Part shown: positions 1 through 4,525 of the stretch, in pieces
How positions within the stretch are numbered: position 1 is the stretch's first letter
Layout: each line of letters begins with the position of its first letter
Assembly (NCBI GenBank): GCA_023142215.1
Contig: JAGLJW010000053.1
Location: 1-5,858 of the forward strand
Origin: Candidatus Parcubacteria bacterium
GTDB taxonomy: Bacteria > Patescibacteriota > Patescibacteriia > Patescibacteriales > UBA12075
Length of the DNA: 5,858 nucleotides
Direction of reading: 5' to 3'
Notes under the pieces: generated by a model
Told to the model about the DNA's origin: nothing
What the model saw: the letters and a program-made list of their open reading frames with translations, nothing else
Databases searched by the model: none
Translations under genes and position numbers: made by a program

Positions 1-23
1 TCTACCAACTGAGCTACGTGGGC
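1..23 (-). tRNA. tRNA, 5' end only (partial; isotype unresolved)
   Basis: Read on the minus strand, the first 23 bases give a canonical tRNA start: a 7-base acceptor strand GCCCACG, TA at positions 8-9, the D-stem strand GCTC and the D-loop AGTTGGTAGA. The window edge cuts the gene inside the D-arm, so the anticodon is not visible. The start resembles both bacterial tRNA-Thr and tRNA-Phe, so the amino acid is not assigned. It lies downstream of the TPR gene on the same strand and could be processed from its transcript or have its own promoter. Confidence 0.85.
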
Positions 24-45
24 TTTAAAAACAGTTCGTCTGTAA

Positions 46-57
46 GGGGACTGTCCC
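46..57. repeat. GGGAC-T-GTCCC palindrome between tRNA and TPR gene
   Basis: Positions 47-51 and 53-57 form a perfect 5-bp inverted repeat around a single T, in an otherwise AT-rich 50-base spacer. There is no U-run on either side, so it does not look like an intrinsic terminator. From memory, GGGGACTGTCCC-type words occur as dispersed REP-like elements in bacteria carrying Y1 (IS200-like/RAYT) transposases. No such gene is in this window. Confidence 0.5.
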
Positions 58-73
58 ATAAATTTAAAATACT

Positions 74-949
74 CTAAAACTCTTTTTTATTACTTTTCAA
101 TTCTTCAATTTTCTTTCCAAGTTCGTACAATCTTTGATTATCAGGATCAACTTCTTTCATTTTTTCATAAGCCTCTTTTGCTTTTTTTCCATCTTTTTTT
201 ATTATACTAATTTCAAACTTTGTGTCAAGATACCTTGGGTTATTTGGTTCAATACTTAAAGCTTTTTCAATATTATCTATCGCATCATCCATATCTTCAA
301 TCTCTTTGTTTGCTAAGGTTAAATCAAAATAAGCAGCCGCTAATTGAGTATTCATTTCACCTGTTTCCGCTCCGCTTATCACTTTATTAGGGTCATAAGA
401 TTTTTCAAGAAGTTTTACTACGTGTCCTAAGGTTTGTTTTGCTTCTGCATATGCTTTTTTAAACATATATATATTTCCTAATTCCTTAAATGCTTTAACA
501 TTCTGGCTATCTAAACCGATAATATCTATTAATTTCTTCTCCGCTTCTTCAGAATTTTCATTTTTAATTAATTCCTCTATTTTTATAAAATATCTATCTA
601 TAATATTTTCCTTTGTTTCAATTTTCTGTTCTTTCCCTTTATTGTAATTATCTTTAAAATCCACTAATTTAGTATATAAAATAACAAAAAAAGACCCGAT
701 TCCTGCGATAACAGGTCTAAACATTCTAATAAAACGAGAGTAATACTTATAAAAATTTCTTTTTAGCCTATTACTAATAATTTGTTCTTTAAACTTAGCT
801 TCTTTTTCAGCTTTAATGTTTTCCACATCCAAATTTGCAAGAACTGAAAATTTCCTTGCTATAATAGTAATTATTATACCTAAACTTATTAATATTAGTA
901 TCAACGGGACTATATTAAACATTTCCGACAAAAAAGATTGCCATGTCAC
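74..949 (-). CDS. Membrane-anchored tetratricopeptide repeat protein
   Basis: The 291-residue protein has a hydrophobic helix at about 12-31, a basic linker (33-78, with RLKRNF at 61-66), a second hydrophobic stretch at about 79-96, and a helical C-terminal half with TPR-like helix pairs at roughly 119-149, 152-183, 203-235 and 238-270. The clearest TPR signature is AIDNIEKALSIEPNNPRY near 223-240. TPR domains are protein-interaction scaffolds; no enzymatic motif is visible and the partner is unknown. If both hydrophobic stretches span the membrane, the basic linker is probably cytoplasmic and the TPR half lies on the other side; if only the first spans, the TPRs are on the linker's side. The GTG start is taken because GAGGAG lies 5 bases upstream, but that region resembles a dispersed repeat, so the ATG at 922 (282 residues, beginning MFNIVPL) is a serious alternative. 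It is the last protein gene before the tRNA and lies 37 bases after fba. Confidence 0.8.
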   Translation of the reverse strand: MTWQSFLSEMFNIVPLILILISLGIIITIIARKFSVLANLDVENIKAEKEAKFKEQIISNRLKRNFYKYYSRFIRMFRPVIAGIGSFFVILYTKLVDFKDNYNKGKEQKIETKENIIDRYFIKIEELIKNENSEEAEKKLIDIIGLDSQNVKAFKELGNIYMFKKAYAEAKQTLGHVVKLLEKSYDPNKVISGAETGEMNTQLAAAYFDLTLANKEIEDMDDAIDNIEKALSIEPNNPRYLDTKFEISIIKKDGKKAKEAYEKMKEVDPDNQRLYELGKKIEELKSNKKEF

Positions 950-968
950 CCTAGCTCCTCACAATGAC
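935..968 (-). repeat. Possible dispersed repeat (GTCATTG...GGCAATCT type) over the TPR gene start
   Basis: On the minus strand this stretch reads GTCATTG, then TGAGGAGC, then a short variable part, then TGACATGGCAATCT. From memory this follows the layout of a very common bacterial intergenic element (GTCATTGCGAGGAGC ... GACGTGGCAATCT). It contains both the apparent ribosome binding site and the GTG start of the TPR gene. The match is recalled, not computed, and only one copy is visible here. Confidence 0.5.
955..960 (-). promoter_or_regulatory. Shine-Dalgarno-like GAGGAG before the TPR gene GTG
   Basis: GAGGAG ends 5 bases before the GTG at 949. It is the only strong Shine-Dalgarno match before any gene start in the window, which decides for GTG as the start. 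It sits inside the suspected dispersed repeat, so it may be fortuitous. Confidence 0.45.
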
Positions 969-986
969 AAACCTTTAAAAAATTAA

Positions 987-1847
987 TTAAAATTTAACTT
1001 GATTTACACTACCAAAAATTTTCATGCTTTGCAATACAACCTTTTCAACAGCTTCAATTGTCGGTCTAAGTAAATTTCTTGGATCAGTTTCATGCTTATT
1101 CTCTTTACAAGTTTTTTTCAAAGTTTCAGAAAAAGCAACTTTAATATCAGTGCCAATATTTATTATATTAACACCTTCTTTAATTGATTTTTTAATCTTA
1201 AAAATATCAACACCACTTCCACCATGCAGAACAAAAGGTTTTTTTGTTTTTTGTTTTATATCTCTGAGTAATTGCATTAAAATTGTTTCATTACAAAAAA
1301 CACCGTGAGCTGTACCAACAGCGGCTGCTAAAGTATCAACATTTGTTTTCTTAACAAACTCAACAACCTCATTTAAATCAGCAATAGGAACACTTTTCAG
1401 TTTTCCACCAATCTTGCCATGACCACCCATAATTGGACCAACTTCACCTTGAACCCAAGCACCGTATTTCTTTGCCTCTTTCATCGCTTCATTTGTAACT
1501 TTAATATTTTCATTAAGCGGTAAAAATGAACCGTCCATATGAACTGAAGAAAACCCTGCCTCTAAACAATCTGACACGACTTCAAAATTCTTTCCATGAT
1601 CCAAATTAAAAGCAATTGGAATTCTAGGTGCAATATTCTTAACTGCATCAGTAGTAATATTTACAAAATTATTTAATCCAATATATTTTATCGCCCCTTC
1701 GGAAACTTGTATTATTGCTGGCGATTTAGCTCTTTGAGCTGCTCTAACAACACCAAGTATGGCTTCTAAATTATGAACATTAAAAGCACCAATGGCATAA
1801 CCATTAGAAATCGCTTTTTTTACAATTGTTTTTATATGACAAACCAT
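987..1847 (-). CDS. fba: Class II (zinc-dependent) fructose-bisphosphate aldolase
   Basis: It cleaves fructose 1,6-bisphosphate to dihydroxyacetone phosphate and glyceraldehyde 3-phosphate (or the reverse) in the cytoplasm. Counting from the ATG at 1847 (286 residues), the class II TIM-barrel landmarks appear in order: IGAFNVHNLE near 19-28, NLDHG with the catalytic Asp83 and zinc ligand His84, HMDGS at about 103-107, GEVG with Glu135, GTAHG with zinc His181, LHGGSG with zinc His208, and NIGTD near 230-234 for phosphate binding. The ending DPRNLLRPTIEAVEKVV is typical of the roughly 285-residue short (GatY/KbaY/Fba IIB-like) forms, so a tagatose-bisphosphate aldolase cannot be excluded by sequence alone. 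The frame can be extended two codons to a TTG at 1853; the ATG is preferred because MVCHIKTIVKKA aligns with usual family starts. No Shine-Dalgarno is visible. Next to tpiA, the glycolytic assignment is the natural one. Confidence 0.95.
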   Translation of the reverse strand: MVCHIKTIVKKAISNGYAIGAFNVHNLEAILGVVRAAQRAKSPAIIQVSEGAIKYIGLNNFVNITTDAVKNIAPRIPIAFNLDHGKNFEVVSDCLEAGFSSVHMDGSFLPLNENIKVTNEAMKEAKKYGAWVQGEVGPIMGGHGKIGGKLKSVPIADLNEVVEFVKKTNVDTLAAAVGTAHGVFCNETILMQLLRDIKQKTKKPFVLHGGSGVDIFKIKKSIKEGVNIINIGTDIKVAFSETLKKTCKENKHETDPRNLLRPTIEAVEKVVLQSMKIFGSVNQVKF

Positions 1848-1854
1848 GTACAAT

Positions 1855-1934
1855 AATGCGAATCCGCAAATTATTTTATATATACAAACAACATTCGCAT
1901 TGAATCAATTCGCGGAATTCGCATATTAATTCGC
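1855..1934. repeat. Cluster of ATTCGC words with a 9-bp inverted repeat
   Basis: The fba-tpiA spacer holds four direct ATTCGC copies starting at 1893, 1908, 1917 and 1929, plus one inverted copy at 1858-1863. AATGCGAAT (1855-1863) and ATTCGCATT (1893-1901) form a perfect 9-bp inverted repeat around a 29-base loop. AATTC-GCG-GAATT at 1907-1919 is a second small hairpin. The GC-containing words stand out against the AT-rich spacer. No U-run follows, so an intrinsic terminator is not supported. It looks like a degenerate REP-like dispersed element. Confidence 0.55.
1879..1908 (-). promoter_or_regulatory. Possible promoter upstream of fba
   Basis: On the minus strand, TTGATT (1908-1903) is followed after 18 bases by TATATA (1884-1879), with four of six consensus matches at each box. 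Transcription would begin near 1872, leaving a leader of about 25 bases before the fba ATG. The region is AT-rich and overlaps the ATTCGC cluster, so the match may be chance. Confidence 0.25.
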
Positions 1935-1951
1935 AGCATTCAGATTATACT

Positions 1952-2719
1952 TTACCTCATTACAGCCTTAGCGACTTTGAAAATCTCATCAGCATCAAGA
2001 CTGGCTCCACCAACCAACATTCCATCTAAATTATCAAGCCCAACAAACCCCTTCACATTTTTACTATTAATACTTCCACCGTAAATAATTTTAAAATTAT
2101 TATTTACAATTTTCATACCAAACATATCATTCAATGTAAGACGAATAATTTTATGAGCATATTCAGCTTCAGTTGGTTCAATTGCCGTACCTGAACCAAT
2201 CGCCCAAATAGGTTCATAGGCAATAATAATTTGCTGATTTCCCACAATATCAAGACCACTCAAAGCTTGTTGTAATTGATCAAATAATACAAAATCTCTT
2301 CTATCTGTTTTACGTTCATCCCAATTTTCACCAATACAAACTACAGGAGTTAAATCTTCATGATTCATAACTGCTTTGGTTTCTTTGTGAATCATTTCAT
2401 AATTCTCCATTAGAAATTTCCTCCGTTCTGAATGTCCAATGATTACATACTTGCATCCAGCCTCAACTAACATTTCAGGTGAAATTTCACCAGTATAAGC
2501 ACCATTTTCTTCCCAAAAAACATCTTGAGCACCAAGGTCAATTCCGCTTGCTTTTAATGTTTTTCCAACTTCTAATAAAGAAAGAAAATTTGGGCATACA
2601 ACAAATTCACCTTTTAATGATTTAAATTTTGTTTTTAATTTTTTTGCTAACTTTAAAGATTCATCAATACCAATTTTCATCTTCCAGTTTGCAATAATAA
2701 TTTTGTCAGTTTTAGCCAT
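1952..2719 (-). CDS. tpiA: Triosephosphate isomerase
   Basis: It interconverts dihydroxyacetone phosphate and glyceraldehyde 3-phosphate in glycolysis and gluconeogenesis, as a cytoplasmic dimer. The 255-residue length is normal for the family. All landmarks are present: N11-W-K13 for substrate binding, the catalytic His96 in IIGHSERR (94-100), the catalytic Glu169 in AYEPIWAIGSGTA (167-179, including flexible loop 6), YGGSI at 213-217, and the phosphate-binding LVGGASL at 235-241. The start at MAKTDKIIIANWKMK fits the family exactly. There is no Shine-Dalgarno; a TATAAG hexamer sits only 4 bases before the ATG. It precedes fba on the same strand with a 104-base gap to that gene's ATG, linking the two successive glycolytic steps. 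No key residue is missing. Confidence 0.97.
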   Translation of the reverse strand: MAKTDKIIIANWKMKIGIDESLKLAKKLKTKFKSLKGEFVVCPNFLSLLEVGKTLKASGIDLGAQDVFWEENGAYTGEISPEMLVEAGCKYVIIGHSERRKFLMENYEMIHKETKAVMNHEDLTPVVCIGENWDERKTDRRDFVLFDQLQQALSGLDIVGNQQIIIAYEPIWAIGSGTAIEPTEAEYAHKIIRLTLNDMFGMKIVNNNFKIIYGGSINSKNVKGFVGLDNLDGMLVGGASLDADEIFKVAKAVMR

Positions 2720-2723
2720 ATTA

Positions 2724-2729
2724 CTTATA
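2724..2729 (-). promoter_or_regulatory. -10-like TATAAG just upstream of tpiA
   Basis: TATAAG matches five of six -10 positions and lies 4 bases before the ATG, which would place transcription start at about the start codon (leaderless mRNA). No good -35 is found at 16-18 bases; that position is taken by the right arm of the GC-rich hairpin. Support is weak by itself. Confidence 0.25.
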
Positions 2730-2732
2730 GAT

Positions 2733-2746
2733 TTAAGAATTAAGAT
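2733..2746. repeat. Two-copy heptamer tandem (TTAAGAA, TTAAGAT)
   Basis: Two 7-base units, TTAAGAA at 2733-2739 and TTAAGAT at 2740-2746, sit head to tail beside the GC-rich hairpin. It is short and AT-rich, so chance is possible; it is listed because 7-bp periodicity recurs in other spacers here. Confidence 0.35.
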
Positions 2747-2773
2747 TCGCTCCGCTGGCTAGCGGATGGCGAA
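2746..2773. repeat. GC-rich hairpin element between 9-bp direct repeats
   Basis: TTCGC-TCCGCT (2746-2756) pairs with AGCGGA-(TG)-GCGAA (2761-2773) around a GGCT loop, giving 11 base pairs with one 2-base bulge. It is the most GC-rich spot in its AT-rich spacer. GATTTAAGA occurs on both sides (2730-2738 and 2776-2784), which would fit a small inserted element with a target duplication, though such AT-rich words repeat easily. It follows dac and precedes tpiA. No U-run follows on the minus strand, so it is not a standard terminator, although it could block RNA decay or readthrough. Confidence 0.6.
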
Positions 2774-2798
2774 AAGATTTAAGATTATTAAATTAAAT

Positions 2799-2812
2799 AA
2801 TTCATAATTCAT
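2799..2812. repeat. Two-copy heptamer tandem (AATTCAT x2)
   Basis: AATTCAT is repeated exactly, head to tail, in the spacer just after the dac stop codon. Only two units are present, in AT-rich sequence, so its significance rests on the recurring 7-bp period in this window. Confidence 0.4.
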
Positions 2813-2838
2813 TTAAATTATACCATTAGATACATTTT

Positions 2839-3810
2839 TTACCAAATATAATTATTGTAAGTCCAATTTACCATTTTTTCAGCCTCAGAAAATCTTGATT
2901 TAATAGTATCTCCGCCAAGAACAACAGAAATAATATCATTATCATTCCTGGAAAACTTAGCAACAAAACAATATCCAGCTAAGTTTGTGAAACCAGTTTT
3001 CCCACCAAGTAAATTTATTTCATTTTTTGGATAATTTTTTAATAATCTATCCGTACTGCTCATGACGCACCTTCTTCCTGCCAATGTATTAAATTCATAA
3101 TTATCCTTTATTACAATACCAGAAATGACATTATTATCAAAAGCAATCTTAGCCAATTTAGCAAGTTCTCTGGCAGTTGAAAAATTATTATCAAGACCTA
3201 TCGCATCATAAAAATATGTATTTTCAAAACCCAACTCCGTCATTTTTTCATTCATCTTTTCCACAAATTCATATTCACTCAAGCCAGATGCTCTTATTAA
3301 AGCACAAGTTGCCGTATTCGCAGAAGCAATTAAGCTTAAATGCAATAGATTCCGAAGAGTTATTTCATCACCATTGTAGACATAAACTCTACCACCATTC
3401 ACTCTATCATTCTTTGTTATTTTATAAACACTCTCAAGATCTAAATTTAAATCCAAAAAAATTAAGACCGTTACTAATTTTGTGATACTAGCAATAGCTA
3501 CTTTTTTTTCAGAATTTTTATCAAACAAAATACGCTCGGTGCTAAAATCCATTATTAAACCAACGTTGATATTATTAAGCTCTATTTCTTCTTCTCCAAC
3601 TTTTAGAGGACTTAAATAAAAGTTTTTATTTTCAGGAAAACTTTTTTGACTAAAATACAAATCATCGTTAATCTCTTTTTTTTCATTAACTCCTAAAACT
3701 TGGCCGACATAAATTTCATCAATCTCTGTTTTTTCAGATATAAAATTCTGATATAAAAATATAGAGCACAATAAAAATAGTACAATGTATATTGTTGGTT
3801 TTATTTTCAT
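2839..3810 (-). CDS. D-alanyl-D-alanine carboxypeptidase, serine peptidase family S11
   Basis: It is a penicillin-binding, PBP5-like enzyme that trims the terminal D-Ala of peptidoglycan stem peptides outside the cytoplasmic membrane. Residues 5-20 form a hydrophobic signal or anchor; about 60 poorly conserved residues then lead into the catalytic domain at about 82-318. All three active-site motifs are present: SxxK as S108-I-T-K111, SxN as S163-A-N165, and KTG at 271-273 in GGKTGFTNLAGYC. At 323 residues it lacks the C-terminal beta domain and amphipathic membrane helix of classical PBP5, so the N-terminal helix may be its only anchor. An endopeptidase role (PBP7-like) cannot be excluded from sequence. 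The ATG at 3810 directly precedes the signal; no Shine-Dalgarno is seen (UCCCC before the ATG). A perfect TATAAT lies 15 bases upstream, then the heptamer array. It follows scpB on the same strand. Confidence 0.93.
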   Translation of the reverse strand: MKIKPTIYIVLFLLCSIFLYQNFISEKTEIDEIYVGQVLGVNEKKEINDDLYFSQKSFPENKNFYLSPLKVGEEEIELNNINVGLIMDFSTERILFDKNSEKKVAIASITKLVTVLIFLDLNLDLESVYKITKNDRVNGGRVYVYNGDEITLRNLLHLSLIASANTATCALIRASGLSEYEFVEKMNEKMTELGFENTYFYDAIGLDNNFSTARELAKLAKIAFDNNVISGIVIKDNYEFNTLAGRRCVMSSTDRLLKNYPKNEINLLGGKTGFTNLAGYCFVAKFSRNDNDIISVVLGGDTIKSRFSEAEKMVNWTYNNYIW

Positions 3811-3825
3811 GGGGATAAAATAAAA

Positions 3826-3831
3826 ATTATA
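3826..3831 (-). promoter_or_regulatory. -10 hexamer TATAAT upstream of the carboxypeptidase gene
   Basis: A perfect TATAAT sits 15 bases before the ATG at 3810, giving a predicted leader of about 8 bases. The expected -35 position falls inside the heptamer array and reads ACATAA, a poor match, so array copies would form the spacer and -35 region. TATAAT is frequent by chance in sequence this AT-rich. Confidence 0.35.
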
Positions 3832-3931
3832 TGTTATGTTGTTATGTGTTATGTTGTTACGTGTTACGTATTATGTGTTATGTGTTATGTGTTATGTGTT
3901 ACGTGTTACGTGTTATGTGTTACGTGTTATT
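3832..3931. repeat. Degenerate heptamer tandem array, 14 units of TGTTAYG
   Basis: The array fills the scpB-dac spacer. On the plus strand the units are TGTTATG or TGTTACG, with position 6 reading T,T,T,C,C,T,T,T,T,C,C,T,C,T from left to right. Two units carry an extra T (8 bases, 3839-3846 and 3854-3861), one is TATTATG (3869-3875), and the last is TGTTATT. It begins next to the TATAAT hexamer of dac and its last base is shared with the scpB stop codon. The nearly exclusive T/C variation looks like transition decay after tandem expansion. It encodes nothing: the TAA on its minus strand recurs in every frame because the period is 7. Confidence 0.95.
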
Positions 3932-4491
3932 CACACTTCTTCTTTTACTCTTTCATCTTCTAATACTCTATCAATAATTTTCTCATTATGTAATTTTTCA
4001 TAATCGGGTAACTCTTCTACGCTTGATACTCCTAAAAATCTTAAAAAATCTAGCGTTACATTATAAAATGTTTCATCACTTTCAACATCAATCTTAGCCT
4101 CTATTAAACCACGGAGTAAAAGATTCCTTAAGATTAAAGAACAATTTACACCTCTGATTCTATTTAAATCAATCTTACTAATATTTCCACGATAAGCAAC
4201 AATCGTTAAAGTTTCTAAACTTGGTCTACTAAGTTCACCAACGACTTCATCTTTAACTATTTTTTTTACAATATCAAGATTTTCCTCTGCACTAACCATT
4301 TGAAACTTATCTTCATTTTGTATAATCCTAATACCTCTTTCCTCTTCTTTATATTGATTAGATAACTCAATCAATAAACTTCGTACACTTTTAATGTCTT
4401 TTTCTTTAAGTAAAAAAGCAATACGTTTTACCGGTATGGACTTTGTGGCAACGAACAATAATGATTCAATTTGTGACTTAATATTTTTCAT
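3931..4491 (-). CDS. scpB: Segregation and condensation protein B (ScpB)
   Basis: ScpB is the kite subunit that dimerises on the ScpA kleisin to form the SMC-ScpAB condensin on the chromosome. The 186-residue length is typical. Two winged-helix regions are visible: residues 1-80 (IESLLFVATKSIPVKRIAFLL) and about 85-155. The second holds the family hallmark, LSRPSLETLTIVAYRGNISK at 87-106, followed by IDLNRIRGVNC and LLLRGLIEA; FLRFLGVSSVEELP at 149-162 is the usual ending before an acidic tail. scpA is not adjacent: the gene 19 bases upstream encodes an exported protein, so ScpA must be encoded elsewhere. The ATG at 4491 has no Shine-Dalgarno, but a good promoter lies 5 bases upstream, suggesting a leaderless message. 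The TGA stop touches the heptamer array. Confidence 0.95.
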   Translation of the reverse strand: MKNIKSQIESLLFVATKSIPVKRIAFLLKEKDIKSVRSLLIELSNQYKEEERGIRIIQNEDKFQMVSAEENLDIVKKIVKDEVVGELSRPSLETLTIVAYRGNISKIDLNRIRGVNCSLILRNLLLRGLIEAKIDVESDETFYNVTLDFLRFLGVSSVEELPDYEKLHNEKIIDRVLEDERVKEEV

Positions 4492-4496
4492 TTTAT

Positions 4497-4525
4497 ATTA
4501 TATTTAAACCCTAAGGAAAAATCAA
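4497..4525 (-). promoter_or_regulatory. Promoter for scpB inside the end of the preceding gene
   Basis: TTGATT (4525-4520) and a perfect TATAAT (4502-4497) are separated by 17 bases, the best sigma70-type promoter match in the window. The -35 box lies in the last codons of the upstream gene. Transcription would start at about 4490-4491, the A of the scpB ATG, so the mRNA would be leaderless. This is prediction from sequence only. Confidence 0.5.

Noticed and set aside
1024..1308. Plus-strand open frame of 94 codons
   Set aside because: It lies wholly opposite the conserved C-terminal part of fba and its product shows no recognisable domain; it is an antisense shadow.
1848..1853. TTG at 1853 as the fba start
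   Set aside because: It adds only two residues, has no Shine-Dalgarno, and the ATG at 1847 matches the usual family N-terminus better.
2746..2773. Hairpin as a Rho-independent terminator of dac
   Set aside because: On the minus strand the stem is followed by a mixed AT sequence without a run of U, so the intrinsic terminator pattern is incomplete.
3177..3485. Plus-strand open frame of 102 codons, His/Ser/Leu-rich
   Set aside because: It is antisense to the catalytic core of the S11 carboxypeptidase, and its odd composition reflects the opposite-strand codons.
3832..3931. Heptamer array as a CRISPR array or replication-origin iterons
   Set aside because: The units are contiguous without spacers, which excludes CRISPR. 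No dnaA, repA or DnaA-box pattern is nearby, so an origin is not supported.
3931..3933. TGA read as a sense codon (alternative code 25 of some CPR lineages)
   Set aside because: ScpB ends at the expected length at this TGA, and reading through would add only five codons of repeat sequence before TAA. The long frames otherwise contain no in-frame TGA.
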